DNA of 64,000 bases, from NCBI GenBank assembly GCA_040381035.1, contig JBEIHY010000006.1, positions 1 through 64,000 of the forward strand. The letters are read 5' to 3'. Origin of the DNA: REEB506 sp040381035. GTDB taxonomy: Bacteria > Pseudomonadota > Alphaproteobacteria > Caulobacterales > Aquidulcibacteraceae. Positions 52,405-62,315 of the stretch are shown in pieces (position 1 is the first letter of the stretch; each line of letters opens with the position of its first letter). The position numbers were made by a program, and so were the translations under genes. The notes beneath the pieces were generated by a model that worked only from the letters and a program-made list of their open reading frames with translations, was not told the DNA's origin and ran no database searches.

Positions 52405-53232
52405 TCACGCGCTTGTGAACGCAATCGTCAATCGCTGAAATCCGGCAACGTCGATGTCTTCGGCGCGGGCCGTTGGCGCAAGTCCAGCTTGAGCGCACAG
52501 GGCGGCGGCGTCGCCAAGGCTGGCAAGACTGGAGCGCAGCATTTTCCGCCGCTGGCCGAAAGCCGCAGCGGTGACCTTTTCCAAAGCCGCCAGATCGGCG
52601 AAGGGCGTGGCCAGCGGAACCAAGCGCACCACGGCGCTGGCCACTTTGGGCGGCGGTGAAAACGCGCCCGGCGCCAGCGTGAGCGCCAGCTGCGCGGCGC
52701 ACGCCGATTGGGCCAATACGGCAAGGCGCCCATAGGCATCCTGGCCCGGTTGGGCGGCGATCCGCTGGGCAACTTCCTTTTGAAACATCAGCGCCATCGG
52801 CCCGCGCCAAACGCCCGTCGCTTTCAACCATTTCACCAGCAATGGCGTGGCGACATTGTAGGGCAGGTTGGCCACGATGACCGCCGGCAAGGGCATATCC
52901 GCCAACAGCGCCGCTTCATCGATGTCCAGCGCGTCACCCAGTACGACGCGAAATTGGCCGTCGCTCTCGGCCGCCAGATCGGTGAGGAACTCAGCGAAGC
53001 GGGGATCTTTCTCCACCGCAACGACCCGCGCGCCGGCCGCCAGTAGCGCCATGCTCAAACCGCCGGGACCAGGGCCAATTTCCAGCACGGTGCGCCCGCT
53101 GAGCGGCGCTGCAATCGCGGCAATCCGATCCAGCAAGACAGGGTCGAGCAGGAAATGCTGGCCGAAGCCTTTTTTGGCGAACAAGCCTGCCGCGGTGAGG
53201 CGCGCCCGCAGATCGGCGGCGCTGCGGTTCAT
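52405..53232 (-). CDS. rsmA: 16S rRNA dimethyladenosine transferase (KsgA)
   Basis: A 275-residue SAM-dependent enzyme dimethylating the two adjacent adenosines near the 3' end of 16S rRNA (A1518 and A1519 in E. coli numbering). SAM motif VLEIGPGPGGLS (about 49-60), VVAVEKD, and the NLPYNVATPLL motif for adenine. KKGFGQHFLLDP is the N-terminal signature. Its ATG overlaps the pdxA stop by ATGA. Last gene of the lptF-lptG-lptD-surA-pdxA-rsmA set. Confidence 0.97.
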   Translation of the reverse strand: MNRSAADLRARLTAAGLFAKKGFGQHFLLDPVLLDRIAAIAAPLSGRTVLEIGPGPGGLSMALLAAGARVVAVEKDPRFAEFLTDLAAESDGQFRVVLGDALDIDEAALLADMPLPAVIVANLPYNVATPLLVKWLKATGVWRGPMALMFQKEVAQRIAAQPGQDAYGRLAVLAQSACAAQLALTLAPGAFSPPPKVASAVVRLVPLATPFADLAALEKVTAAAFGQRRKMLRSSLASLGDAAALCAQAGLAPTARAEDIDVAGFQRLTIAFTSA

Positions 53233-54230
53233 CGGCGCCGCTGTTCGGCGAGCGTATGAGCCGTGCGCAAAGCGGAAAGGAAGCTGTCGGCGCGCGCGAC
53301 GCCAGTTCCGGCAATGTCATACGCAACGCCATGATCGGGCGAAGTGCGCACGATCGGCAAGCCGAGGGTGATGTTCACCCCGCTCCAGAAGTCGAGCATC
53401 TTGAGGGGGATCAACCCTTGGTCATGATACATGCACAAGACGGCGTCGTACCTTTCGCGCGCGGCGGGATGGAACAGCGTGTCGGCGGGAGCCGGGCCTG
53501 AGACGTTGAGGCCATGGGCGCGCAAAGCGGCAACTGCGGGCGCTATGATCTCAAGCTCTTCGCGCCCGTTTGCGCCGCTTTCGCCAGCATGCGGGTTTAG
53601 CCCGGCGACGGCGATCCGCGGCGAAGCGATGGCAAAATCGCTCTGCAACGCTGCGTCGAGCAGCGTGGCGATGTCGATCAGCTTGGCGGTGGTTAACGCG
53701 CCGGCGGCGGCCGCGAGCGGGATATGCACGCTGGCCAGTGCGACCCGCAGGCCCGGCACAGCCAGCATCATCAGCGGGGCGGCCTTTGGCAATCCTGCGT
53801 CGGCGCACAAAACGCCGAGAAATTCGGTATGGCCGGGATGGGCAAAGCCGGCTTCATAAAGCGGCGCTTTGGCGATCGGCAGCGTGACCAGCGCGGCCGC
53901 CGCTTGGGCGCGACAAAGCGCGACGCCTTCAGCGATGGAATCCAGAATGGATTGGGCGTTGGCCGGGTCGGGTCGGGCCGGGATCTCCTCCCTTGCCAGC
54001 GGTCGATGCAGAACTGGGAGTGCTTCGCAAAACGCTGTTTCGGCCTCGCTTGGCGCTGCAATCGCCTGCACCGGTGCGACAATGCCCGCACGCGCGCCAG
54101 CGCGGGCCACAGCGCACGCGTCGCCGATAACAAAAAACGCAGGCTGCGCCCCGCCGGCCCAGGCCTTCGCAGCGATCTCAAGCCCGATCCCCGCAGGATC
54201 GCCCATTGAAATCGCGATGGGCAAGGACAT
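53229..54230 (-). CDS. pdxA: 4-hydroxythreonine-4-phosphate dehydrogenase
   Basis: A 333-residue NAD- and metal-dependent enzyme of pyridoxal phosphate synthesis. Signatures are AISMGDPAGIGLEI, the metal/substrate histidines in AHPGHTEFLGVL, GLNPHAGESGANGREELE and MYHDQGLIPLKML. The start codon shares one base with the surA stop (TGATG), and rsmA begins in its stop. surA-pdxA-rsmA is the classic proteobacterial order. Confidence 0.97.
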   Translation of the reverse strand: MSLPIAISMGDPAGIGLEIAAKAWAGGAQPAFFVIGDACAVARAGARAGIVAPVQAIAAPSEAETAFCEALPVLHRPLAREEIPARPDPANAQSILDSIAEGVALCRAQAAAALVTLPIAKAPLYEAGFAHPGHTEFLGVLCADAGLPKAAPLMMLAVPGLRVALASVHIPLAAAAGALTTAKLIDIATLLDAALQSDFAIASPRIAVAGLNPHAGESGANGREELEIIAPAVAALRAHGLNVSGPAPADTLFHPAARERYDAVLCMYHDQGLIPLKMLDFWSGVNITLGLPIVRTSPDHGVAYDIAGTGVARADSFLSALRTAHTLAEQRRR

Positions 54231-55483
54231 CAGCTGCGTCGCGCGGCGCGGATATTGGCTTCGCGCCGAAGATTGCGCAGATAGCCTTGGGCCGCCTGCG
54301 CCAAGCCTTGATCATACAGACGGTTCTCGACCTCGTCGCGGGTCGGGCCGCCGCCTTCGCGCCCACACACAACGAGCCCGGCGACGCCGTCAGCGGTGGT
54401 GAAGACGCCGGTATTTCGGCCCGCTTCAATGCGCGCAACGCGATTGCGCAATTCGTCGCTGAGATCGCCGCCAGCGCTCACGCCCAGATCCGTCACCTTG
54501 GCGCCGGCGACCGGCTTGATCGCGGCTTCGAGTTGGGCGCACGCCGGATCGCCGGTCAAAACGCGATCCAAGGCGGCCCGGCTTGCTGCGGGGGCGGCCA
54601 CCTCCATCAAGGCGATGCGCAGGCTGGCAATTGGGTCGACGCCGTCGCGCTTTTCACGCAACGCCACAATCATCACCCCGCGGGCGGTTCGCACTGGCGC
54701 AGAAACCTGGCCTGGTTGCAGGGCCTTGATGGCTGTCACAAGGTCTGACGGCAATTCGTTTTCGGCCAGCCAGCCAAGATCGCCGCCGACCGCTGCAGTG
54801 GAGCTGCGCGAGAACTGGCGCGCAACCTGGGGGAAGCGGGCCCCTTGGCGCATCCGATCAATCAGAGATTGACCGAGCGCTTCGGCCTCTTTGGCTTGGC
54901 TGTCGTCATCGGCCGGCAACAGGATTTCGGACAGCAAATATTGCGGACGCGTGGCGTTGGCCATGATCCGCTGCATGGTTTCGTTGATTTCACCGTCTGA
55001 AATCCGCACCCGGCCGCCATAGCGACGACCGACGAGCCGTTGCCACGTGGCTTCGGCCCGCATCTGCTGGCGCAGTGCGTTGGGCGACACGCCCGTGCCG
55101 CGCAACGCGGCTTCAAACTGTTGCGGCGTCTGCTGATTGGCGCGGGCCAAACGGGCGAACTGGTCTGTGACCTCTTTGTCCGGCACATCAACGCCGACGC
55201 GGCGCGCTTCCTGCAGCTGCAACGCTTCGTCGATCAATTGCCGCAAAGCGGCATTGGCCACTTCGCGAAACGACTCTTCCGTCGGCTCGATGCCAGCATT
55301 GATGAGGATCAGGAGGCCGCGCTGGCGCACATCGAATGTGGTGACCGGTTGATCATTAACGATCACCGCCACGCCTTCGGCTTGCGATTGGGCTTGCGCC
55401 GGCGGCGCAGTCAAGGGCGCGGCCAGCGCCGCGGCTAGGGCCGCAAACCCAAGGGCCGCAGTCCGGATAAAGGTGGCGATCAT
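54230..55483 (-). CDS. surA: SurA-type periplasmic chaperone/peptidyl-prolyl isomerase
   Basis: About 417 residues from the ATG at 55483. Signal peptide (MIATFIRTAALGFAALAAAL to APPAQAQSQ), a SurA N-terminal domain (VAVIVNDQPVTTFDVRQRGL, LRQLIDEALQLQEARRVGV), one parvulin PPIase domain (FPQVARQFSRSSTAAVGGDL, GWLAENELP) and a C-terminal helix. One PPIase domain, unlike the two of E. coli, is usual in alphaproteobacteria. It escorts outer-membrane proteins such as LptD, encoded 53 bp upstream. Confidence 0.93.
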   Translation of the reverse strand: MIATFIRTAALGFAALAAALAAPLTAPPAQAQSQAEGVAVIVNDQPVTTFDVRQRGLLILINAGIEPTEESFREVANAALRQLIDEALQLQEARRVGVDVPDKEVTDQFARLARANQQTPQQFEAALRGTGVSPNALRQQMRAEATWQRLVGRRYGGRVRISDGEINETMQRIMANATRPQYLLSEILLPADDDSQAKEAEALGQSLIDRMRQGARFPQVARQFSRSSTAAVGGDLGWLAENELPSDLVTAIKALQPGQVSAPVRTARGVMIVALREKRDGVDPIASLRIALMEVAAPAASRAALDRVLTGDPACAQLEAAIKPVAGAKVTDLGVSAGGDLSDELRNRVARIEAGRNTGVFTTADGVAGLVVCGREGGGPTRDEVENRLYDQGLAQAAQGYLRNLRREANIRAARRS

Positions 55484-55535
55484 TGTTGTGCAGCTCCGCA
55501 AAGTTCGTGCCGGGTGGGCCTGTCGCTTGCCTCGC

Positions 55536-57776
55536 TCATCGCGAAGGGGCGCCGAGCGACATCAGACCCACGCGGATGCTGAATCCCTCATCCGGGCCAA
55601 GGTTGCGATCAAAGGTTTCTGTCCGGCGATAGGCCAATTCCAGGAATGTGCAATCGTCGCGATAAGTAGCACGCAAATCTTGGGACAAATTTATGTCCCG
55701 CTGCAGATCGCGGCGGTTGCCATAGTCCAAACTCCAGTGTTTCGTCACCCTCGCGGCGAGATTGGCCTGCAGTTCGCGTGCCGGATTGGCGGCGCCGACA
55801 AAGGTCGGATCAATATCGAAATACCGCACGCTCGCTGAAAGGCGCCCGATACTGCCGCGGACATTGGCGTCCAGGCGATTGACGTTCAGATTTCTGTCAT
55901 CAAGCTGCAGGCCTACGCCGCCGCCGAACCGACGAAAATCGGCGCTGAGGGCGGCAACCAGATCGGAGGCGCCTTCCGGTAGATTTGCGCCTGGGCGGAA
56001 GCGATCGCTGGCCTCGCCGCGCCAACGCTGACCGACCAGGAGGCTGGCGCTGCCGGCGTCGGTGTTGACGGTCGTGCGGACACCATAAGCGGCCCGCGGG
56101 CCGGGCTCCCACAGATCATAACCGGGCACGCCATTGGGGTTGAACAGGGCGGTCTCGTCCATCTCGAAGGCCAGCGAGTCTTCGTTGACAATGCGCGCGT
56201 CATTGCCGCGGCTGGAGCCCAGCGCAGCCATGGCGATTGGCTCCACCACCCAGGATGTGTTGGCGCCAGGCTTGATGAATGGCCAGCGCACCTGCACGCC
56301 GGCAACGCCTACGGAGCGGGTTAAGGTGTCGTCGCCGGACGCGACCGGGCCGTTGCGGATGGAATAGACGTCCGTACGCGCTTCGGCGAAGGGCGCCATG
56401 ACCAAGCCCGGGCCAAAAACCCGATCGCGTGACCACTTGAACCCGCCCGACACGCGGCTGGACTGTGGTTCGCTCGAAGATCGGCTGAGATTGACGGCGG
56501 ACGCCTGCAGCCGCAACTGGCCGTCAAACACGGGGTCGCGCACCACCCGTTCAGCTTCGATCAGGGGCGCAATCTGGGGCAAGAACAGGCTGGTGTCGCC
56601 AGCGCGCAGGCCTTGAATCGACAGCGCAGAAACGCTGACATAGCTGGCCTCATCCTGGCCAGAGAGGTTCACTTGGCTGACCAGGCGGGCATAGTCGCCC
56701 AGGAACTTGCCGCGCCGATCGCCGGCGCCGGCAATCTGATAGCGGCGCAGATAGAGATCGTCGGAGGTGCGCTCCAGCCCGAAGCCCCACTTCCAGTAAC
56801 TGTTAATGTCAAACAGTCCGGTTGCAAAGACATGCCCGCGGAGGGATTGCTCGCCGAACTTGTCGCCATTGTCGCCGAAATCTTGCTCATCCGTGAAGCT
56901 GCCGGCGATCGACACTTGTCCTGACCAGAAGCGCTTGCGGTAGTCAAATTTGAGCAGCGGATTGACGAACTGATGTAACTGAGCGGAAACCGTCACCTCT
57001 TGTGACGGTGATATCGCCCAATAATAGGGTTGATCCCAAAACAAGCCGAGGCGGCCGGTGCGGCCGATATCGGGGGCCAGAAACCCCGAGCGGCGTCCCG
57101 CGCCAGGATCGGGATGGGCAAAGTATGGCAGGTACAGAACCGGCACGCCGCGCACAGCCAACCGCGCGTCGCGGTAGCTGATCATCTTGGTGTCTGGGTT
57201 CTGAGTGGCCCGGCGCGCGCGCAGCGACCATGTTGGACCGTTTTTGCCGTCTTTGCACACCGGGCAGGCGGTATAGGCCATCCGCTCCAATTGGCTCGAG
57301 CCGTCGGCCCGTCGCACGGCCGTGTTGGCCGCGATTGTCCCATTGGGCAAAAACTTGGCCCCGAACCCAACGGCAACGCCAGCGCCGAGATCTTCGGTGA
57401 CTTCCAGCTCATCGGCCGAACGCACCGACCCATCGGCATCGATCAATTGGACGCCGCCGTGCGCGCGCACAGTGCGTTGGCCGCGATCATAGACGACACG
57501 TTCGGCCCGCAGCAGGCGCCCGCCATAGCGCGCCTCAACCCGGCCTTCGGCGATAATCAGATCGCTGGCCTCATCCTGGTAAAGACTATCGGCTTCGAGC
57601 ACCACGACCGGATCATCGGCTTGCGCCGCGTTGGGCGCAGGCTGGGCCATAGCGGCGCCGCTGGCGCCCAGCAGGGCGGCGGCCAGGGCGGCGCCGAACG
57701 GCCGCAACGATCGCGGCCGCGGCGGCGGCGGCGCAAGCGAGGCGCTGTCCAGCAAAGTTCGCCGTCCCGGCGTCAT
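55536..57776 (-). CDS. lptD: LPS-assembly outer-membrane protein LptD
   Basis: About 746 residues from the ATG at 57776 (GAGGA upstream; GTG at 57818 and ATG at 57788 are possible). Signal peptide near residues 25-45 (FGAALAAALLGASGAAMAQ), then the periplasmic OstA/LptA-like jellyroll (VVLEADSLYQDEASDLIIAE, LRAERVVYD) and the C-terminal beta-barrel (aromatic ends; PVLYLPYFAHPDPGAGRRSG is the LptD signature). It inserts LPS into the outer membrane with LptE, not found here. Clustered with lptG and lptF, which feed the same bridge. Confidence 0.95.
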   Translation of the reverse strand: MTPGRRTLLDSASLAPPPPRPRSLRPFGAALAAALLGASGAAMAQPAPNAAQADDPVVVLEADSLYQDEASDLIIAEGRVEARYGGRLLRAERVVYDRGQRTVRAHGGVQLIDADGSVRSADELEVTEDLGAGVAVGFGAKFLPNGTIAANTAVRRADGSSQLERMAYTACPVCKDGKNGPTWSLRARRATQNPDTKMISYRDARLAVRGVPVLYLPYFAHPDPGAGRRSGFLAPDIGRTGRLGLFWDQPYYWAISPSQEVTVSAQLHQFVNPLLKFDYRKRFWSGQVSIAGSFTDEQDFGDNGDKFGEQSLRGHVFATGLFDINSYWKWGFGLERTSDDLYLRRYQIAGAGDRRGKFLGDYARLVSQVNLSGQDEASYVSVSALSIQGLRAGDTSLFLPQIAPLIEAERVVRDPVFDGQLRLQASAVNLSRSSSEPQSSRVSGGFKWSRDRVFGPGLVMAPFAEARTDVYSIRNGPVASGDDTLTRSVGVAGVQVRWPFIKPGANTSWVVEPIAMAALGSSRGNDARIVNEDSLAFEMDETALFNPNGVPGYDLWEPGPRAAYGVRTTVNTDAGSASLLVGQRWRGEASDRFRPGANLPEGASDLVAALSADFRRFGGGVGLQLDDRNLNVNRLDANVRGSIGRLSASVRYFDIDPTFVGAANPARELQANLAARVTKHWSLDYGNRRDLQRDINLSQDLRATYRDDCTFLELAYRRTETFDRNLGPDEGFSIRVGLMSLGAPSR

Positions 57777-57917
57777 CCCCGTCCTCATTGTCCCCGCTTT
57801 CACGGTCCCCGTTGGCACTATGCGGCGCCCCGACTGAATCGGTCCCGCGTCTCCGCATCGCCGACTCCCCCTTGCCCATCCTTCCTAACCGGCCTCACAC
57901 TCCCCCCGCAAGCGTCG

Positions 57918-59024
57918 TCAACCGTCCTCAAAGTGGCTGAGCATCGCCATGGCTGCGAAGAATCCGGCAACCGGGGGCGCCCAGGCGGCAAGCGCGGCCG
58001 GCACAATCTCGGCCATGGCAAAGGCGGCGGCGAACTGACCGGCGAAAAACAGAACCGCGCCAGCGACCAAACCGATCAATGTGGCGGCGGCTGTGCCGCC
58101 GAGCCGCGGCAGCCGCAGGGAGAATACTGCGCCAAGGCCGGCCATCGCGGCAAACATCAATGGCGTGGCCAACAGCGTTTGCCAGCGGAGCTGGTAACGC
58201 GTCGGCGTCAGGCCGGCGCTCTCAGCCTGGGCGATCACCGCCGGCAGGCGCCAGAAGGACAAAGCCTGCGGCGACATGAAGCGGTCGATCAGGGCGGCGG
58301 CGTCGATATTGGTGGGGATCGCCAGATGGTCCATGCGCACCGGCGGCTGGCCAGGGCGGGCTTCGACCACGCCGCTCAATTGCCAAAACCCGTCGCGCAG
58401 GGCGGCTTCTTGCGCACTGAGCCGGTGGCTGAAGACAGGTGCGCCGTCGGATTGGACATCAAAGAAAAAGAACAAGGCCTGCTTCAGGTTGGAGGTGGCG
58501 GCGTCGACCGTGGCGGCGTTGATGACGATTTGGCCGGCGGTGTCGCCTTGGCGCAACCAGACATCGCCGACTTGCGGTTTGCGGCCGTCGGTGGCGTCGA
58601 GATAAGCGGCCTTTTGAATTTCAAACTGCTCATAAAGGCGCGCCCCCACGGGATTGAGCAGCAGCGAACTGGCTAAACCCAGCAAGACTGCGAAGGCCAC
58701 CGGCGGCCCCAGGAACCGCCACGCAGACACGCCCGAGGCGCGAATGGCGACCAGCTCGCTCTTGCGGGCAAGCTGTGTCAAGGCCAGCATCGCGCCCGCC
58801 AAAATGATAAAGGGCAGGGTCTGCTCGAGCATTTTAGGCGTCTTCAGCGCCGTCAAGGCCACCGCATCAAGCAGCGTGATGTCGGTGCGGTCGCTCAAAA
58901 CGCGTAATTGTTCAACCACATCGACAAGCAAGATGGTGGCGGCCACCGCCGCCAGAATAATCGCAACGCCGATGGCGGTGCGCCAGAACAGATAACGGCC
59001 GAGCCGAGAAAACAGAAAGCTCAT
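57918..59024 (-). CDS. lptG: LPS export permease LptG
   Basis: A 368-residue YjgP/YjgQ-family permease of the LptB2FG exporter. It has transmembrane helices at both ends (FWRTAIGVAIILAAVAATIL; MEQTLPFIILAGAMLAL-type) and a periplasmic beta-jellyroll between. SELVAIRASGVSAWRFLGPP and NPVGARLYEQFE are the family coupling-helix motifs. Directly follows lptF with a 3-bp gap. lptB is not in the window. Confidence 0.93.
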   Translation of the reverse strand: MSFLFSRLGRYLFWRTAIGVAIILAAVAATILLVDVVEQLRVLSDRTDITLLDAVALTALKTPKMLEQTLPFIILAGAMLALTQLARKSELVAIRASGVSAWRFLGPPVAFAVLLGLASSLLLNPVGARLYEQFEIQKAAYLDATDGRKPQVGDVWLRQGDTAGQIVINAATVDAATSNLKQALFFFFDVQSDGAPVFSHRLSAQEAALRDGFWQLSGVVEARPGQPPVRMDHLAIPTNIDAAALIDRFMSPQALSFWRLPAVIAQAESAGLTPTRYQLRWQTLLATPLMFAAMAGLGAVFSLRLPRLGGTAAATLIGLVAGAVLFFAGQFAAAFAMAEIVPAALAAWAPPVAGFFAAMAMLSHFEDG

Positions 59025-59027
59025 CGG

Positions 59028-60161
59028 TCAAGCCCCCGCCGGCGCAGCCGCAAGCGGCAGAGCCGCGCCGCGGCCGGGCTTGGGCCGCGACCGCGCAAGG
59101 CTCAATCCGGCCGCCATCGCCACCCCAATCGCAAACACATACTGCAGCGGATTAAGGGCCGGATTGTCGACGCAGGCCGCGCCAATCCCCAGCGCCAGCA
59201 GACGCACGGCCAAAGCGATCGCGGCCGCAATCGCAATCCGCCGGCCAAGACCGAGCCGGCTGAACTCACCGCCCAGCAGCGCCGCCAAGGCAATCAGAGC
59301 CAAGGCGATATTGAGGATCGGAGAGGCTATGCGGGCATGGCCTTCCGCCAGAAAGGCCTTGCGGTTCTCAATGTCGAACAACGATGTGGGGTCACTATAG
59401 AAGAGTTCGCCCAGGAAACGGTCAGAAGACTTGAGAAAGTAGGAATCCGGTTTGCGGAAGAAGCCGCCCATCTCCAGGACATACTGATCATAACCCAAAA
59501 CATCAATGCCGCCATCGGGTTTGGGCTGCTGCACCTGGCCATCGCGCATGATCAGCGCCGGGGCGCCTTCGAGGGTGGCGATCCAGCCGCGTTTGGCGGT
59601 GTAGGTGACCGGCTTTTCCGGCTTGCGGTTGTCATGGATCAAAACGTCCCGCATCGCCCCGCCGGGAAGCGTTTCACGGGCATAAACGGTCAGGCCCGGG
59701 GCGGGTTTTGTGAACGAGCCCTCGCGCACCAGCGACGCCGCCAAATCGTTGCGCACCTCAAAAACACTTTCGCGCATCTCCCGAAAGGCCGCCGGTTGCA
59801 CCAGCGTTCCCAGTGCGAGGTGAAACAGGGCGCACAGCGCTGCCACCTTCAAGACCGGCGCGATGATCTGGCCGTTGGACATGCCGGCGGCGTAAACGAC
59901 CACAATTTCGCTGTCGGTATGCATTCGGTTGATTGCATAGATCACCGCGAAGAACAGCGCTAAAGGCAAGATCAGAGCGACCAGTTGCGGCACCGCCAGC
60001 AGCGTGATCCATAAAAACGCCAAGCCTGAACGGCGATCATCGACGATTGTGTCAAGCTGAGCGAGGCTTTGGGTTAGCAATGCAAGCCCGGTCAGCCCGC
60101 CGAGAATCGCCAAAAGCGGCCCGATGATCTGACTGGCGAGGTAGGTTTGCACCTTGGTCAT
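59028..60161 (-). CDS. lptF: LPS export permease LptF
   Basis: A 377-residue YjgP/YjgQ-family permease, partner of LptG. N-terminal helices QIIGPLLAILGGLTGLALL and ALFFAVIYAINRMHTDSEIV, the coupling motif VYAAGMSNGQIIAPV, the periplasmic jellyroll and three C-terminal helices (SPILNIALALIALAALLGG and following). First gene of the six-gene minus-strand block; its promoter should lie in the 166-bp gap shared with divergent pepA. Confidence 0.93.
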   Translation of the reverse strand: MTKVQTYLASQIIGPLLAILGGLTGLALLTQSLAQLDTIVDDRRSGLAFLWITLLAVPQLVALILPLALFFAVIYAINRMHTDSEIVVVYAAGMSNGQIIAPVLKVAALCALFHLALGTLVQPAAFREMRESVFEVRNDLAASLVREGSFTKPAPGLTVYARETLPGGAMRDVLIHDNRKPEKPVTYTAKRGWIATLEGAPALIMRDGQVQQPKPDGGIDVLGYDQYVLEMGGFFRKPDSYFLKSSDRFLGELFYSDPTSLFDIENRKAFLAEGHARIASPILNIALALIALAALLGGEFSRLGLGRRIAIAAAIALAVRLLALGIGAACVDNPALNPLQYVFAIGVAMAAGLSLARSRPKPGRGAALPLAAAPAGA

Positions 60162-60327
60162 GGAATGGGCGTGTCCCCCGCAAACACGGCGAAAGCGCGG
60201 CCATGTGCGCCGTCACTTTCCAAGTCGAGCGGGCACAGCTACCACTGCGCGCGCGTCGGTTGAAGCTGCGAATGAAGCGGCAGAGGATTGGCGCCCGGAT
60301 TTTGAATTCAAAGGACGATAAAAGGCG

Positions 60328-61824
60328 ATGGACGTTCGATTTGTCACCGAAGCCAAGGGCGATGCGATCGTCGTTATGGCGACTGAAGGCGGCCAGCTGA
60401 CCGCCGCCGGCCAGGCGCTCGACGCCAAAACCGGCGCCGCCTTGAGCAAAGCCATCGCCGCCAGTCGGTTTGCCGGAGGCCCCGGCCAGATCGTGGAGGT
60501 TCTCAGTCCGCCGGGCCTTGACGCCAGCCGCCTGATCGCTGTTGGCGTCGGTTCGCCAGACAAGGCCGATGGGCTCAGCGCGGAGCGTTGGGCGGGGGCG
60601 GCCGTGCGCCGCCTGCTTACTTCCGGCGCAGAAAGGGCCAGCTTTGTCGCCGAGGGCTTAAAGCAGGTGTCGGCTGCTGAAGTCGCTGCCCGGGCCGCGG
60701 TTGGCGCGCGCCTCGCCGCCTATCGCTTCGACCGTTACCGCACCAAACTGAAGCCGGAACAGAAGCCATCTTTGCTGGAAGTCCAGATTGTCGCTGATGG
60801 CGCGGCTGCCGCTCAAGCCCGTTATGAGCCGGAAGCCAGTGTGGTGGACGGTGTGACGTTTGCCCGTGATCTCGTCAATGAACCGGCGAATATTCTGTAC
60901 CCTGCGGAGTTCTCCGCCCGCCTGAAAGCCATGCTGGAGCCGCATGGCGTTGATGTGCAGGTGCTGGGCGAAAAGGCGATGGCCGAGCTGGGCATGAACA
61001 CGCTGCTCGGCGTTGGCCGCGGCTCGACGCGCGAAAGCCAAATGGTGGTGATGAGCTGGAAGGGCGCGCGCAATAGCGCAGCCCAGCCAATTGCGCTCGT
61101 CGGCAAGGGCGTGACGTTTGACACCGGCGGGATTTCGTTGAAGCCCGGTCCCGGCATGGAAGATATGAAAGGCGATATGGGCGGTGCGGCGGCTGTCGCC
61201 GGCGCGATGCTCGCCATCGCCAAGCGCAAGGCCAAAGCCAATGTCGTTGGTCTTGTCGGTCTCGTGGAGAACATGCCCGACGGCGACGCCCAACGCCCGG
61301 GCGATATCGTTACTTCAATGTCGGGTCAGACCATCGAAGTGCTCAACACCGACGCCGAAGGTCGTCTGGTCCTTGCCGATGTGATTTGGTATGCGCAGGA
61401 AAAGCACCAGCCGAAAGCGATCGTCGATCTCGCCACCCTCACCGGCGCAATCATCATCAGCCTCGGCCACGAACATGCCGGCCTCTTCAGCAATGACGAT
61501 GAGTTGGCCAACGGCCTGATTGTCGCCGGTCTCGGCGAAGGCGAGCCGCTGTGGCGCCTGCCGCTGGGCCCGGGCTATGACAAGATGATGGACACGCCGA
61601 ACGCCGACATGAAAAACATTTCCGGCAAAACCGCCGGCGGCTCGATCACTGGCGCGCAGTTTATCGGTCGATTTGTCAAGCCGGGTCAGGCCTGGGCGCA
61701 TCTCGATATCGCCGGCACCGCTTGGAAACCGATGCCGAACGACGACCCGACGCAACCGAGCTGGGGGACCGGCTTTGGCGTTCGATTGCTCAATCGCCTC
61801 GTGGCGACGCGCTACGAAGAGTGA
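60328..61824 (+). CDS. pepA: Leucyl aminopeptidase (M17, PepA type)
   Basis: A 498-residue two-metal aminopeptidase. Metal-binding residues are in LVGKGVTFDTGGISLKP, EDMKGDMGGAA, VENMPDGDAQRPGDI and VLNTDAEGRLVLAD (the M17 signature NTDAEGRL). The N-terminal domain is variable as in the family. Members can also act as DNA-binding regulators (E. coli PepA/XerA in Xer recombination); that is family knowledge, not shown here. The stop overlaps the holC start by GTGA. Confidence 0.96.
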   Translation: MDVRFVTEAKGDAIVVMATEGGQLTAAGQALDAKTGAALSKAIAASRFAGGPGQIVEVLSPPGLDASRLIAVGVGSPDKADGLSAERWAGAAVRRLLTSGAERASFVAEGLKQVSAAEVAARAAVGARLAAYRFDRYRTKLKPEQKPSLLEVQIVADGAAAAQARYEPEASVVDGVTFARDLVNEPANILYPAEFSARLKAMLEPHGVDVQVLGEKAMAELGMNTLLGVGRGSTRESQMVVMSWKGARNSAAQPIALVGKGVTFDTGGISLKPGPGMEDMKGDMGGAAAVAGAMLAIAKRKAKANVVGLVGLVENMPDGDAQRPGDIVTSMSGQTIEVLNTDAEGRLVLADVIWYAQEKHQPKAIVDLATLTGAIIISLGHEHAGLFSNDDELANGLIVAGLGEGEPLWRLPLGPGYDKMMDTPNADMKNISGKTAGGSITGAQFIGRFVKPGQAWAHLDIAGTAWKPMPNDDPTQPSWGTGFGVRLLNRLVATRYEE

Positions 61825-62315
61825 GTGGCGCGGCCGCCACCGCCGGGCCGGAGCTGTGGTTCTACCACCTCGAACGCTCCAGTCTGGAAGGCACATTGAG
61901 CTTGCTGCTTGAGCGTTGCCTGCAGCGCGGCTGGCGGGCGCTGGTTGTCAGCCCCGCGGCCGCGCGTTTGGCCGAACTGGATGAAAAGCTTTGGACCGCG
62001 CACGACGATAGTTTTCTGCCGCACGCGCGCGCCGGCAAGCCCGATGACGCGCGCCAGCCGATCCTGCTCAGCGCCAGCCTCGTTGAAAACGCCAATCAGG
62101 CGCAGGCGCTATTTCTGCTGGATCAGGCTTGGCATGAGCGGCTAGATGCCCCGGCGGCGGCCGGCTTTGCGCGGGTGTCTCTGATGTTTGACGGCGCCAA
62201 CGCGGAGGCGCTGGCCGGCGCCCGCCAGCGCTGGACAGCGACGCGCAAAGCGGGATGGGCTGCGGCCTATTTCAAAGAAACCAGTCCCGGCAAATGGGAG
62301 AGACAACAGGCATGA
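61821..62315 (+). CDS. holC: DNA polymerase III chi subunit
   Basis: A 164-residue clamp-loader accessory protein linking SSB to the replisome. ELWFYHLERSSLEGTLSLLL, LQRGWRALVVSP and LDEKLWTAHDDSFLPHARAG are the HolC signatures. The GTG at 61821 overlaps the pepA stop, the common pepA-holC order. The stop overlaps the next lipoprotein gene by ATGA, coupling it to a small envelope gene. Confidence 0.95.
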   Translation: MSGAAATAGPELWFYHLERSSLEGTLSLLLERCLQRGWRALVVSPAAARLAELDEKLWTAHDDSFLPHARAGKPDDARQPILLSASLVENANQAQALFLLDQAWHERLDAPAAAGFARVSLMFDGANAEALAGARQRWTATRKAGWAAAYFKETSPGKWERQQA